DNA of 34,838 bases from Muribaculaceae bacterium (GCA_029060285.1 JAIDUH010000072.1:1-34838); one strand, 5' to 3'. Counted from the stretch's first letter, positions 7,443 through 17,886 are shown. Notes: a model not told the origin generated them from the sequence alone. Numbers and translations are program-made.

Positions 7443-8576
7443 TCACTTGAAAATAAGTGGTGCAAACTGATAGAGGCTTTCGCGCCATACTGGCCATGTA
7501 TGTCCGCCGGGAGTCTCGAAGTAATCATACTTGATGCCGATCTTGTCGAATCTGTCGCGCATCACCCGGCAGTTCTCATACGCGATGTCCTCTTTGCCAC
7601 CCATTGAAAGCCAGAACACCTTAAGCTGATCGTTGTATTTGTCCTTATTCTCCTTCAGCATATCGTAATACTTTTCCGAGTCCATCATGACTCCAAATGG
7701 ATTGGGATTGGCAAACCATCCCGAGCTGAATACTCCTAAGTAGGCAAACTTGTCGAGATTCGGTATACCGGTGTTGAGTGTCTGGATTCCACCCATCGAC
7801 AGACCTGCAAGAGCACGGTTCTCTCGTCCCGGTTTCACGCGGAATTTCTTCTCAGTCATTGGAATTATATCATTGAGCAACTCTTTCTCAAAATCAGAGG
7901 AATTTCCGTCTCCCATCACTATGATCATCGGGGTTGCCTTGCCTTGTGCGATGAGATTGTCCATGATGATGTCGGTGCGTCCCTGGGTAGCCCAGCCTCT
8001 TTCGTCCTCTCCACCGCCATGCTGGAGATAGAGCACCGGATAGGATTCATTCGATGAGTCATAGCCCGGAGGACAGTATACGTATGCACGGCGCCAATCG
8101 CCTGCAGTAGTGGAATAGTAACGCTTCATCCTCACGTCGCCATGCGGCACATCCGCCATATAGAAACGGCTGTCTCCTTCCGGGTATGGAATTTCCACGC
8201 CGCTTGAGTGCATGCTGCAACCATAGAAAGACTCACTCGCGGGGTCGGCAACCTGTACATCATCGATCACGAGGAAATAGTAATGGAATCCCGGCGTTAG
8301 AGGCTCGGTAATGCCGTGCCATTCTCCTTCGGCATTTTTCGTAAGATCATATTTCTTGCCAAGGTCGATCTGGACCTTCTGAGCATTTGGAGCTTTCACT
8401 TTAAACTCCATACGATTGTCTGGAAGCAGACGTGGATACTGTGCGTTGCGCACGTTAAGGGTTCCGCGTTTCCCGGGTAGCCCGGACTCGTCAGGCATCT
8501 GATGAAACTGCGCATAGGCACTGTTCAGGCATGCTCCTGCCATGGCAAGGAGCGTCGCAATAAAAAGTCTTTTCAT
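7443..8576 (-). CDS. Secreted CE1-type esterase with N-terminal CBM48/Ig-like domain (feruloyl/acetyl-xylan esterase-like)
   Basis: Signal peptide; VLYLQHGGGEDERGW, GLSMGG nucleophile elbow, C-terminal GGHTWPVWRESLYQFAPLIF. Confidence 0.85.
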   Translation of the reverse strand: MKRLFIATLLAMAGACLNSAYAQFHQMPDESGLPGKRGTLNVRNAQYPRLLPDNRMEFKVKAPNAQKVQIDLGKKYDLTKNAEGEWHGITEPLTPGFHYYFLVIDDVQVADPASESFYGCSMHSSGVEIPYPEGDSRFYMADVPHGDVRMKRYYSTTAGDWRRAYVYCPPGYDSSNESYPVLYLQHGGGEDERGWATQGRTDIIMDNLIAQGKATPMIIVMGDGNSSDFEKELLNDIIPMTEKKFRVKPGRENRALAGLSMGGIQTLNTGIPNLDKFAYLGVFSSGWFANPNPFGVMMDSEKYYDMLKENKDKYNDQLKVFWLSMGGKEDIAYENCRVMRDRFDKIGIKYDYFETPGGHTWPVWRESLYQFAPLIFK

Positions 8577-8829
8577 GATAGATATTGATATGGTATGATT
8601 TAAGATTTGCTATCTACATAGCAGTGTTTACACCCACAAAATTAGCAAATTCTTTCCACATATACAACAGAACAGATGAAATCCTGGCTTTCAATCGCCA
8701 ACATCGGCGATACCGTCCGAATGGATGCCATCATCCGTCCCATCTTCAACTTCAAGGCTTCAGTCAGTAATTGATAACAAAATTTTAAGCAAAAGCTTTT
8801 TGTAATTTTCATATGTCAGATTCTTTTAT

Positions 8830-8837
8830 TATCTTTG
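8830..8837 (+). promoter_or_regulatory. -7 box TATCTTTG upstream of the lyase-like gene
   Basis: TAnnTTTG match 23 nt before ATG 8861. Confidence 0.4.
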
Positions 8838-8860
8838 CGGAAACTACCTTTTGACCTGAC

Positions 8861-11800
8861 ATGAAACGAAATTACATTAAGCTTCTCTCTCTTCTCTCTA
8901 TGTTGGCTTTGAGTCCTACATCTTTTGCCGCTGCTAAATGTGTCTCCGGACTGAATGCCAAAGACTTTAAGAAATATTGGGTGGTGGAGTCCGAAGGTCC
9001 TTGCAAGGTGACCTTTAAGGGAGATACCGCTGAATTTGTAGCACCGAAGGGTCTCAGCGTATGGCGTAAAGACAAGATGAGTGGCCGTACTGTCATCGAA
9101 TACGATGCGCAGGTAGTCACGGAAGGTCCCGACGACCGTCTCAGTGATCTCAACTGCTTCTGGATGGCTTCAGACCCTAATGCCCCTGACCCTTTTAAGA
9201 ATCTTAATAAGAGAGGCGGTAAATTTGTAAACTCTTACGCTCTTCAGCTCTATTATCTCGGCTATGGCGGCAACCATAATTCCACTACGCGTTTCCGTCG
9301 CTACAATGGCGATGAAAGGGGAGTGGAGAATGCTGAATATCGTCCTGCCATAATCAAAGAATACACAGATGCAGACCATCTCCTGAAGCCCGGAAAATGG
9401 TATCATATCAAGATAACGCACGACGGACTGCGCACGCAATATTTCATAGACGGAGAACGTATCGTCGACTTCCGTGACCCAGCTCCTCTGACAGAAGGAT
9501 GGTTTGCATTCCGCACTACTCTCAGCCGTACGCGATTGACTAATTTTTCTTATTCCTGCGAACCTCTGCAGGAAACAGAGGTGCCTCTCTCATGGGTAGG
9601 GGATGCTCCCAAATCTGATGTCCCGGTGACTTTTGGTGTGCCCTTTGACGCAGGTGCTGTCTCCAAGACTACCCCGCTTACTCTCGCTTCAAACACATTG
9701 GAAATTCCTACCGAAAGTTGGCCTTTGGCGTTCTGGCCCGATGGCAGTGTGAAATGGGCTGCAGTCTCGGGTACCGTCCCCGCAGGCTCCGAAAATCTCA
9801 CAGTCCGAATCGGTCAACAGGGAAAGAAATCCAACATCAAGGACAAGAAGAAAATGCTTGCAGAGGATGATGGAAATCGAATCGTTGTGAGAGCCGGTAA
9901 TTCAGAAATCTACATTCCTAAAGTTACTTCTCCAAACCAAATAATTGAAAATATCATAGACTCTATCGTGACCGATGGGGTGAAAACAGCTGTGGATGGT
10001 CGGCTTGTAGGCTCTGTAAAAGACTCTCCTTATGTTGGATCAGTCAAATCTTCCGATATGAATAGCCGACTCCTTTATTCAGGAATAGAACGTAACGGTG
10101 CTGAACGAGCAGTGATTTATCTAAAAGGAGTACATCGTTCGGATGATGGTCGCGAATGGCTGCCATGGACTATCCGGTTAAGCGCATATGGTACAAGCCC
10201 TGAGATAAAGATGACCCACTCATTCATATTCGATGGAGACCAAGAAAAAGATTTTATTTCATCCCTTGGTGTGGCATTTGATGTCCCGATGCGTGAGCGG
10301 ACTTACAATCGCCATATTGCTTTCGCTACAGCAGAAGGTGGAGTCTGGAGCGAACCTGTCCAACCTCTCGTCGGCAGACGGGTCTTACGCAATCCGGCAT
10401 CCGGGCAGTTCACGCCCTCTGTCCAAGAAATGCAGATGAGAGGAGAGAAAGTCTTCGACTATACAGAATTTGATGAAGCCGGTCAAAAACTTATTGACGA
10501 ATGGGCAGAGTGGGATGGTTTTCGTCTATCTCAGAATGGTCCCGACGGCTATACGATAAGAAAGAAAGCCACTCCCGATTCCCCATGGATAGGCACTTTC
10601 GGCGGTCATCGTGCTCAGGGATCTGTATATGCCGGTGATGTCACCGGTGGATTGACAATTTCTATGAAAGATTTCTGGCAATCCTGCCCATCCGGGCTTG
10701 AAGTGTGCGGAGCTCGCTCTCCAAAGGCTACGGTTACCGCGTGGCTTTGGAATCCGGATGCTGAACCTATGGATCTGCGTCACTATGATGACCGTCCTCA
10801 TGGCCTGAACTCCAGCTATGAGGATGTGCAGGAAGGTATGAGCACCCCCTATGGCATCGCCCGCACTTCAAGTCTGACTATTTGTCCCGACGGTGGATAT
10901 CGAGGTAAAGCCAACTTTGCAGACAAGGCTGCAGCTGCGGGACTTGAAAGCGTGTTGTTGCCCACGCCTGATTATCTGCGTCGCCATAAGGCGTTTGGCA
11001 TTTGGAGTCTGCCCGACCGTTCCACTCCTGCCCGTGCAGTAGTGGAAGATCGTCTTGACGATTATGCCGATTTCTATAAACATGCTGTTGAGGAAAATCG
11101 CTGGTATGGTTTTTGGCACTATGGAGACGTGATGCACGCTTATGATCCGGTGCGCCATTCATGGAAGTATGATGTTGGGGGCTATGCATGGGATAACACT
11201 GAACTTGGCAGCAATCTATGGCTATGGTATCAGTTCCTGCGTACAGCCGATCCCGAACTCTGGCGTATGGCTACCGCCATGACGCGTCATGCATCTGAAG
11301 TGGATGTCTACCATATCGGTCCGAATGCCGGTCTCGGAAGCCGTCACAACGTAAGCCATTGGGGATGTGGAGCCAAAGAAGCCCGTATCAGTCAGGCAGG
11401 ATTCAATAGAATAATGTATTATCTCACTGCCGACGAGCGCCTTGGCGACCTGATGAGCGACGTGACAGACTCGGATCAAAAGCTTTATACTATCGATCCG
11501 ATGCGTCTTGCACAGCCTCGCGAGAAATATCCTTGCACAGCACCTGCACGTCTTCGCTTCGGTCCCGACTGGCTTGCATATGCCGGAAACTGGATGACGG
11601 AGTGGGAGAGGACCGAAAACACTTCCTACCGCGATAAGATTAAGGCCGGAATGAAGAGTATCTGTGCACTCCCCAGCCGCCTTTTTACCGGTCCGCTGGC
11701 ACTTGGCTATGATCCGGCTACCGGAATTATCACTACAGAATGTGATCCTTCCCTCCAGGATACAAATCACTTGATGACCATTATGGGTGGGTTTGAGATA

Positions 11801-12151
11801 ATGAATGAAATGATGGAATTGCTTCCAGATGAAGAGTGGGAGGATGCATGGCTCGAACACGCCACACACTACAAGAAGAAGGCGCGAGAAATAAAGCGCA
11901 ATAAATTCCGGGTGTCGCGTCTTCAGGCATATTCAGCCTGGAAGCGGGGCGACAAGGAGTTGGCTGCAGAGGCTTGGCATGATCTTTTGACCACCGCCGA
12001 GCATACGGAAGCACCCCGCATGTCCGTTATTATGATAGATGGCAGTGATGTGCCTGCCCCGATGCATGAGGCATCCCCAATCAGCACTAATGATGCTGCC
12101 CTTTGGAGCCTCGATGCCATATATATGCAGGAAGTAATCCCTCAAGATTAA
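8861..12151 (+). CDS. Secreted exo-rhamnogalacturonan lyase-like protein (PcRGLX/YetA-like, DUF6250-type N-terminal domain)
   Basis: Signal peptide; N-terminal lectin-like domain with FWMASDP...[35 protein letters not shown] rift-barrel; [32 protein letters not shown]. Confidence 0.75.
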   Translation: MKRNYIKLLSLLSMLALSPTSFAAAKCVSGLNAKDFKKYWVVESEGPCKVTFKGDTAEFVAPKGLSVWRKDKMSGRTVIEYDAQVVTEGPDDRLSDLNCFWMASDPNAPDPFKNLNKRGGKFVNSYALQLYYLGYGGNHNSTTRFRRYNGDERGVENAEYRPAIIKEYTDADHLLKPGKWYHIKITHDGLRTQYFIDGERIVDFRDPAPLTEGWFAFRTTLSRTRLTNFSYSCEPLQETEVPLSWVGDAPKSDVPVTFGVPFDAGAVSKTTPLTLASNTLEIPTESWPLAFWPDGSVKWAAVSGTVPAGSENLTVRIGQQGKKSNIKDKKKMLAEDDGNRIVVRAGNSEIYIPKVTSPNQIIENIIDSIVTDGVKTAVDGRLVGSVKDSPYVGSVKSSDMNSRLLYSGIERNGAERAVIYLKGVHRSDDGREWLPWTIRLSAYGTSPEIKMTHSFIFDGDQEKDFISSLGVAFDVPMRERTYNRHIAFATAEGGVWSEPVQPLVGRRVLRNPASGQFTPSVQEMQMRGEKVFDYTEFDEAGQKLIDEWAEWDGFRLSQNGPDGYTIRKKATPDSPWIGTFGGHRAQGSVYAGDVTGGLTISMKDFWQSCPSGLEVCGARSPKATVTAWLWNPDAEPMDLRHYDDRPHGLNSSYEDVQEGMSTPYGIARTSSLTICPDGGYRGKANFADKAAAAGLESVLLPTPDYLRRHKAFGIWSLPDRSTPARAVVEDRLDDYADFYKHAVEENRWYGFWHYGDVMHAYDPVRHSWKYDVGGYAWDNTELGSNLWLWYQFLRTADPELWRMATAMTRHASEVDVYHIGPNAGLGSRHNVSHWGCGAKEARISQAGFNRIMYYLTADERLGDLMSDVTDSDQKLYTIDPMRLAQPREKYPCTAPARLRFGPDWLAYAGNWMTEWERTENTSYRDKIKAGMKSICALPSRLFTGPLALGYDPATGIITTECDPSLQDTNHLMTIMGGFEIMNEMMELLPDEEWEDAWLEHATHYKKKAREIKRNKFRVSRLQAYSAWKRGDKELAAEAWHDLLTTAEHTEAPRMSVIMIDGSDVPAPMHEASPISTNDAALWSLDAIYMQEVIPQD

Positions 12152-12186
12152 CGACAAACACAACAACGACGAAAACGACGAAAACG

Positions 12187-12423
12187 ATGACAACATTAAA
12201 CTTCATTGGCGGTCTCGGTCTTTCTGAGATATTGGTGATAGCACTCGTAGTCCTTCTCTTCTTTGGAGGCAAGAAAATTCCGGAACTTATGAAAGGTCTT
12301 GGCAAAGGTGTCCGTTCTTTTAAGGATGGCATGAAGGAAGTGGAATCCGGCCTTGACGACGAGGATAAGGAGCCGGAGAAGAAAGTAGATGTGAAGAAAG
12401 CCGAAGATAAGGATAAAAAGTGA
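12187..12423 (+). CDS. tatA: Sec-independent protein translocase TatA/E
   Basis: [43 protein letters not shown]; internal ATG 12187 is the plausible start. Confidence 0.9.
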   Translation: MTTLNFIGGLGLSEILVIALVVLLFFGGKKIPELMKGLGKGVRSFKDGMKEVESGLDDEDKEPEKKVDVKKAEDKDKK

Positions 12424-12426
12424 TAT

Positions 12427-13230
12427 ATGGCGACAGAAAAATCGTCAGAAAATCTTAAGGATGATTCCGGGCAGACTTTCTGGGATCATCTTGACGTATT
12501 GCGGGGAGTGCTGATAAGAGTCTTGATAGTTGTGCTCTTGCTTACTGTCGTGGCTTTCGTGTTCAAGGATGAGGTCTTTGGAATTGTATTGGCCCCTAAG
12601 TCCCCCGATTTTGTGTTATATCGGTGGCTTTCCGTTATTTCAGCTAAGCTGGGATTCAATGTAGTCGACACGTTTGATGTAGAACTGATCAATACGGGGC
12701 TGGCACAGCAGTTTATGATACACATGAAGACGGCTTTCTGCGTTGCTCTTATTGTGGCTTCCCCTTATATACTTCATCAGCTTTTTGGTTTTGTTTCTCC
12801 TGCCCTTTATGCCAACGAACGCAAATATTCCGTGCGTCTGTTGGTCGGAGGATATGTCATGTTCCTGTTTGGGGTGGCGCTTAGCTATTTCCTGATATTC
12901 CCTCTGACATTTCGTTTCCTCGGTACGTATCAAGTTTCCTCTGAAGTCACCAATTTGATCTCTTTAGAGTCTTACATGAGCGTTCTGATAATGCTTTGTC
13001 TTTTTATGGGCATAATGTGCGAGCTGCCTGTGCTCTCCTATATAGCCACGAAAGCCGGAATCATTGATTCCGGCTTCCTGAAGCGTTATAGGCGTCATGC
13101 CATATTGGTGATATTGGTGGTCTGCGCGATCATAACCCCCACCTCCGACGCCTTTACCTTACTTATTGTGTCTCTCCCTATCTGGCTTCTTTATGAAGCC
13201 TCCATCCTGATATCCGGTAGAGCCAAGTAG
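12427..13230 (+). CDS. tatC: Twin-arginine translocase subunit TatC
   Basis: TFWDHLDVLRGVLIR, FVSPALYANERKY, multiple TM helices, AIITPTSDAFTLL. Confidence 0.95.
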   Translation: MATEKSSENLKDDSGQTFWDHLDVLRGVLIRVLIVVLLLTVVAFVFKDEVFGIVLAPKSPDFVLYRWLSVISAKLGFNVVDTFDVELINTGLAQQFMIHMKTAFCVALIVASPYILHQLFGFVSPALYANERKYSVRLLVGGYVMFLFGVALSYFLIFPLTFRFLGTYQVSSEVTNLISLESYMSVLIMLCLFMGIMCELPVLSYIATKAGIIDSGFLKRYRRHAILVILVVCAIITPTSDAFTLLIVSLPIWLLYEASILISGRAK

Positions 13231-13231
13231 G

Positions 13232-13732
13232 TTATTTGCTTGCCTCTTCCTTTATCTTGGTGAGCGCTTCTATCGCAGTATAAGTGTTTCGTGCTTTGGG
13301 ATTGAAAGTGATGGTCACTGTGTCTCCGCTTGCTACGTAGTTGACATACATGTTGGTGCTGTCATTGCCTACTACTACCGGTATTCCTGTCTTGTCAGTG
13401 GCAGTAAAGACACTGTCGGTCTTCTGGAATGGCTTGTCAAGCATAAGGATATGTTTGATTTTTGTGCGGTTGCCGTTTTCATATACGAATACAGCCGACT
13501 GGTCAGGGCTGAGAGCGTAGATCACGCGCCCGTCAAACTGTCCTTTACGAGAATCCTTTCCCTTGATGTCGAAATAGGTGGCGTCATACATACCGCTTTC
13601 TACAGGTTGCTCTGCATAGAATGCTTCGTTGGCTGCTTCAGCCTCTGCTTCTTTTTCTTTGTTGGCATTGCCTCCGCAAGATGCCATGATAAAGGCAAGT
13701 CCGCAGAGACCTAAAAATTTTAAAGTTTTCAT
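13232..13732 (-). CDS. Putative lipoprotein of unknown function (NlpE-like in overall appearance)
   Basis: MKTLKFLGLCGLAFIMASCGG lipobox; start ATG 13732 inside the called ORF. Confidence 0.75.
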   Translation of the reverse strand: MKTLKFLGLCGLAFIMASCGGNANKEKEAEAEAANEAFYAEQPVESGMYDATYFDIKGKDSRKGQFDGRVIYALSPDQSAVFVYENGNRTKIKHILMLDKPFQKTDSVFTATDKTGIPVVVGNDSTNMYVNYVASGDTVTITFNPKARNTYTAIEALTKIKEEASK

Positions 13733-13818
13733 GTCTTGATAAATTTTGGTTATTGTCACATAGTTATAACACAACAGTATGCTGAAAAGTTATATAATAT
13801 CTCTTTATAAGCATCTTG

Positions 13819-13851
13819 ATTATGAATTATGCATTATGAATTATGAATTAT
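13819..13851. repeat. Heptameric tandem repeat ATTATGM (~4.7 copies)
   Basis: attatga attatgc attatga attatga attat. Confidence 0.8.
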
Positions 13852-13960
13852 ATGGGCAACTTTTGTCGGCTACATGTGTTATAAAAGTAGAGGAGGATAA
13901 TTTCGATGGTAGGGGAAAGACTCTCCGGTATTGTTAAACCACCTTTAAATCTCATTGACT

Positions 13961-14254
13961 ATGGACGTTAAGATCAAAGCAATTCACTTCGACATCAGTG
14001 ACAAACTCGAAGCATTCACCAATAAAAAAATCGATAAACTCGTCCGCAGGTTCGATGCCATCGGCGGCGTGAACGTCAATTATACCCTCGTTAAGCCGGA
14101 AACCAATAATAATAAGGAAGCCGGTGTAGAGCTTATCATCCCCGGATCTGCCTCTATCTTTGCTTCAAAGACCGCCGACTCTTTCGAAGAGGCTCTCGAC
14201 CTCGCTTTGGTAGCCCTCGAAAACCGTCTTGAACGCAACAAAGAAAAGAAGTAA
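13961..14254 (+). CDS. hpf: Ribosome hibernation promoting factor / RaiA family
   Basis: MDVKIKAIHFDISDKLEAFTNKKIDKLVRRFD...DSFEEALDLALVALENRLERNKEKK. Confidence 0.9.
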   Translation: MDVKIKAIHFDISDKLEAFTNKKIDKLVRRFDAIGGVNVNYTLVKPETNNNKEAGVELIIPGSASIFASKTADSFEEALDLALVALENRLERNKEKK

Positions 14255-14296
14255 GACACTCTCTTGTCTCCTGTATTCGTTATCCTGACGGGTATT

Positions 14297-15445
14297 ATGA
14301 ATTTTTTAAATCTTGCAGATACAAACGCGCCATTTATGGCGGAGCTTGAAGCAGCCGCTTCTAAGGTGATTAGAAGCGGCTGCTATCTTCATGGTTCTGA
14401 AACGTTGGCTTTTGAAAAGGAACTTGCTGCTCAGTCTGGGGCTGCTTATGCCATAGGTGTAAGCAATGGTCTGGATGCATTGCGATTGATCTTGCGTGCA
14501 TATATCGAACTTGGTCTCCTTAAAAAAGGGGATGTGGTTATGGTCGCAGCCAATACGTTTATCGCTACGGTGCTTCCTGTCACAGAATTCGGTCTCGTTC
14601 CCCTCTTTGTGGAGCCGGATGCCGATACCATGAATTTCAGCTGGAGTGAGGCATTGCGTATTCTCGAAGAAAATGACAAGGCCGGGTCAAAACTTAATAT
14701 TCGTTGCGCCATGATAACGCATCTCTACGGGACTCCTTGTTGGGATCGTCAGGCAGCAGAGGAAATGAGAAGGCGAGGCATAATCATTGTAGAAGATAAT
14801 GCTCAGGCCATCGGGGCGCAGGCGGCAGAAGAAGGTTTCAATGGTGTTCGTGCTACGGGCAATCTTGCCGATGCTTCCGCAATCAGTTTTTATCCCACAA
14901 AAAATGTAGGGGCTCTTGGAGATGCAGGAGCGGTGGTGACAAACGATGTTGCTCTCGCTGACACTGTCAAGGCTCTGGCTAACTATGGCACCGACAGGCG
15001 CTATCATAACGTTTATGCCGGCTATAACTGCCGTCTTGATGAGATCCAGGCTGCGATGTTGCATGTGAAACTTCGTCATCTTCACGATGAGGTGATGCGT
15101 CGCAATCAGACAGCATCCGTTTATGCTGAAGAAATCGACAACCCTGTTGTCACTCTTCCGAAGATATTTCCTGATATGGTGCAAGTGTGGCATCAATATG
15201 TCATTTGTGTGCCTCCTGAGATCCGTGATGTTATGAGGGAGTATCTTGATAAAAATGGTGTGCAGACCGACATCCACTATCCTGTCCCTCCCTATCTCCA
15301 GCCTTGTTATTCTGAGGATTATCTTCCGAAGGAAGCTACGGTAGCCACTCGGTTGGCTAAAAGTTGCATAAGCCTTCCGATTGCAAATGTCTCTCAGGAG
15401 CAGGCAAGAGAGGTTGCCCGAATTATTAATGACTTCAATTTATGA
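14297..15445 (+). CDS. DegT/DnrJ/EryC1/StrS-family sugar aminotransferase (FdtB/QdtB-like)
   Basis: RSGCYLHGSETLAFEKELA, SNGLDALRLILRA, AANTFIAT, VEDNAQAIGA, SFYPTKNVGALGDAGAVVTND (PLP Lys). Confidence 0.9.
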   Translation: MNFLNLADTNAPFMAELEAAASKVIRSGCYLHGSETLAFEKELAAQSGAAYAIGVSNGLDALRLILRAYIELGLLKKGDVVMVAANTFIATVLPVTEFGLVPLFVEPDADTMNFSWSEALRILEENDKAGSKLNIRCAMITHLYGTPCWDRQAAEEMRRRGIIIVEDNAQAIGAQAAEEGFNGVRATGNLADASAISFYPTKNVGALGDAGAVVTNDVALADTVKALANYGTDRRYHNVYAGYNCRLDEIQAAMLHVKLRHLHDEVMRRNQTASVYAEEIDNPVVTLPKIFPDMVQVWHQYVICVPPEIRDVMREYLDKNGVQTDIHYPVPPYLQPCYSEDYLPKEATVATRLAKSCISLPIANVSQEQAREVARIINDFNL

Positions 15446-16512
15446 CAGATAATAAGAAAAAACGGAAAAAGACATCATCTGCTGATCAAGAAAAAAAGAA
15501 GCGGATGAAGTGGATAGCCGTAATATTGTCGGTAGTGTGCTTTCTCGCAATAGCGGTACTTGCCACATGGTCAATTCTTTTTTCAGGTATGGCTTCATCA
15601 AGTGCTGTAGTGCGTATTCCATCCAATGCTTCGAATGAGCAGCTTAGGGATTCCATACGGAAATATCTTGGTGAGCCTTATGCAAAGAAAGTAACTCGGC
15701 TTGTCGGTCTTCGTGGCACTGATCTCCGACAGCGTCACGGTGCCTATCTCATTGAAGCCGGCATGAGTCCGTTTGACGCTATGCGACGTCTCACCAGCGG
15801 ACCTCAGGAACCGCTGACCATTACAATCAACGGTTTCCGACTTCTCCCCGTCCTTGAAGAAAAAGTGGCTGCAAGATTTGATTTCACCCAAGATTCCATT
15901 GCCGCTGCTCTTTCTGATGCTGATGTGTTGAAGGAGTATGGACTGGCTCCTGGGCAGGCTCTCGCATTGTTCTTAAATGATTCATATGAATTTTATTGGG
16001 ACGCGTCTCCTTCTGACGTCATTAAGAAAGTTGGCGCCCATTATAATGAAGTCTGGACTGCTGAAAGAAAAGCCAAGGCAAAGGAGCTTGGTCTCTCGCC
16101 GGCAGATATAATGATATTGGCTTCGATTGTAGATGAGGAGTCCAATAAGCTTGACGAAAAAGGTGCGATTGGCCGTCTCTACATAAATCGTCTGCAAAGA
16201 GGTATGCGTCTTGAAGCTGATCCTACTGTGCGTTATGCCGGGGGCGACTTTACTGTGAAGAGGATCACTAAGCCAAAGGAAATAGAAAGCCCATACAACA
16301 CTTACCTCCATGCCGGGCTTCCTCCTGGTCCTATCCGCACTACTTCAGTGGAGACTGTCGACGCCATTTTAAATAGTGCCCCTCACAATTATATATTCAT
16401 GTGTGCGAAAGAGGATTTTTCCGGCTATCATAATTTTGCCTCTACTTATTCTGAGCATCAGGCAAATGCACGCAGATACAAGCGCGAACTTGATAGAAGA
16501 GGTATTTATTGA
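15442..16512 (+). CDS. mltG: Endolytic transglycosylase MltG (YceG-like)
   Basis: N-terminal TM; ILASIVDEESN, AIGRLYINRLQRGMRLEADPTVRYA, PYNTYLHAGLPPGPI, HNYIFMCA. Confidence 0.95.
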   Translation: MTDNKKKRKKTSSADQEKKKRMKWIAVILSVVCFLAIAVLATWSILFSGMASSSAVVRIPSNASNEQLRDSIRKYLGEPYAKKVTRLVGLRGTDLRQRHGAYLIEAGMSPFDAMRRLTSGPQEPLTITINGFRLLPVLEEKVAARFDFTQDSIAAALSDADVLKEYGLAPGQALALFLNDSYEFYWDASPSDVIKKVGAHYNEVWTAERKAKAKELGLSPADIMILASIVDEESNKLDEKGAIGRLYINRLQRGMRLEADPTVRYAGGDFTVKRITKPKEIESPYNTYLHAGLPPGPIRTTSVETVDAILNSAPHNYIFMCAKEDFSGYHNFASTYSEHQANARRYKRELDRRGIY

Positions 16513-16569
16513 CAGGCTATTTGCTTGTAAATATTAAGTATACAAAAGTTATCTACAATTAGTCAAGCC

Positions 16570-17790
16570 ATGCGTGACGCACGACTTAAGATCAGTTTTT
16601 TTACTCTGTTGCTGCTTTTGGCGGCAATATCGCCTTTTGCATCTTATGGTGACGGTCTGCCTGATGAATTGCGTTGGACTCCTGTCGAGATTGTCGAGAT
16701 TCCGAAGATTGACTCCATTATTCCTGTCGCTCCGGAGTTGTCTCGATGGGATTCGTCGGTGCATCCTGACTCAATACAGTTGGCGGAAGATGAAAACCGC
16801 AATTGGTGGTATCTATTCAAAAAAGGTAAACTGAGCATGAGCGACCCTACGGTGAAGTGGCCCAAATTCCTTGGCTTCTGCGTCAAGGTCTATAATTGGG
16901 GCGACCGTGTTTTCAGCTCTACTGACCATGACTATGTGGTAGGCACCGGAAAGAAATGGAGAGCGCGGCTGATCAACGACAATTGGGCTAATTCATACTA
17001 TATGAAAATAAATCCGCAGTTCAATTCCATCATGTCCACTCCATTTCACGTCCTTTTTGGTGCATCGGTGCAATATATGGCTGTTAGCTACACTTATTCG
17101 CTTGATTTGTCGCATATTATCACCGGAAGCCCTATCAATTATAAAAAACAGGAATTCGGATTCAACTGTGCCCGTTTTAGTGCTGACGGATACTATTATT
17201 CAAGCGTAGGATCCAATATCAGGACCTTTGGCGATCATGAAGGGCATATGAGAGAACCTTTTTCAGGAATAAACATGACTAATTTTGGAGTTGATGCATA
17301 TTATTTTTTCAACGGTTATAAATATTCCCAGGGGGCGGCATATAACTTCTCGAAGATTCAGAAGAGAAGTCAAGGATGCCTGATGGCAGGATTCGCCTAT
17401 TGCAATCAGAATATAGCCTTTGACTTTGCAAAACTCCCTGCTGATCTGGTCCCTTTCCTTAAGTTCGAGCAGCTGTATTATAAATTTCATTATAACGACT
17501 ACAATTTACTCCTCGGCTACGGATATAATTGCGTGATAAGTCCTCATTGGCTATACAATATCTCTGTTCTTCCCGGCATAGGATTTAACCACTGTTATGC
17601 AGATTCTGAAACCGGAAGTGCCAAGCTTCTTTCTATCAGCGGACGGGCCATGACATCCTTTACATTCAACAGCGGAAATTGGTTTGCCGGACTGCAGGGG
17701 AGGATTCGCGGGCATTGGTATCAGTCGAAACGCATCTCCCTTTTCAACGCCGTGGAGAGTGCCGTCCTTTCAGGGGGAATTCGCTTTTGA
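16570..17790 (+). CDS. DUF4421 domain-containing protein, probable outer-membrane beta-barrel
   Basis: Signal peptide; FCVKVYNWGDRVFSSTDHDYVVGTGKKWRARLINDNWANSY; alternating aromatic beta strands. Confidence 0.8.
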   Translation: MRDARLKISFFTLLLLLAAISPFASYGDGLPDELRWTPVEIVEIPKIDSIIPVAPELSRWDSSVHPDSIQLAEDENRNWWYLFKKGKLSMSDPTVKWPKFLGFCVKVYNWGDRVFSSTDHDYVVGTGKKWRARLINDNWANSYYMKINPQFNSIMSTPFHVLFGASVQYMAVSYTYSLDLSHIITGSPINYKKQEFGFNCARFSADGYYYSSVGSNIRTFGDHEGHMREPFSGINMTNFGVDAYYFFNGYKYSQGAAYNFSKIQKRSQGCLMAGFAYCNQNIAFDFAKLPADLVPFLKFEQLYYKFHYNDYNLLLGYGYNCVISPHWLYNISVLPGIGFNHCYADSETGSAKLLSISGRAMTSFTFNSGNWFAGLQGRIRGHWYQSKRISLFNAVESAVLSGGIRF

Positions 17791-17823
17791 TCTGTTTTAA
17801 TTATCACCCTTAACCCATAACCC

Positions 17824-17880
17824 TTAAAATGAATGACCCCGCAATCCTTTTCATAAGGATTGCGGGGTCATTCATTTTAA
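17824..17880. terminator. Bidirectional terminator: 26-bp perfect stem, 5-nt loop
   Basis: TTAAAATGAATGACCCCGCAATCCTT/AAGGATTGCGGGGTCATTCATTTTAA between convergent DUF4421 gene and pnp. Confidence 0.95.
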
Positions 17881-17886
17881 ATTTGA

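Noticed and set aside
11222-11869. 215-aa minus-strand ORF
   Set aside because: Antisense to the 1096-aa lyase-like gene, no start context or recognisable motifs
12103-12186. Extended N-terminus of TatA from 12103
   Set aside because: Overlaps the end of the lyase gene; TatA proteins start directly before the TM helix, matching ATG 12187
14687-15277. 196-aa minus-strand ORF
   Set aside because: Antisense to the DegT aminotransferase gene
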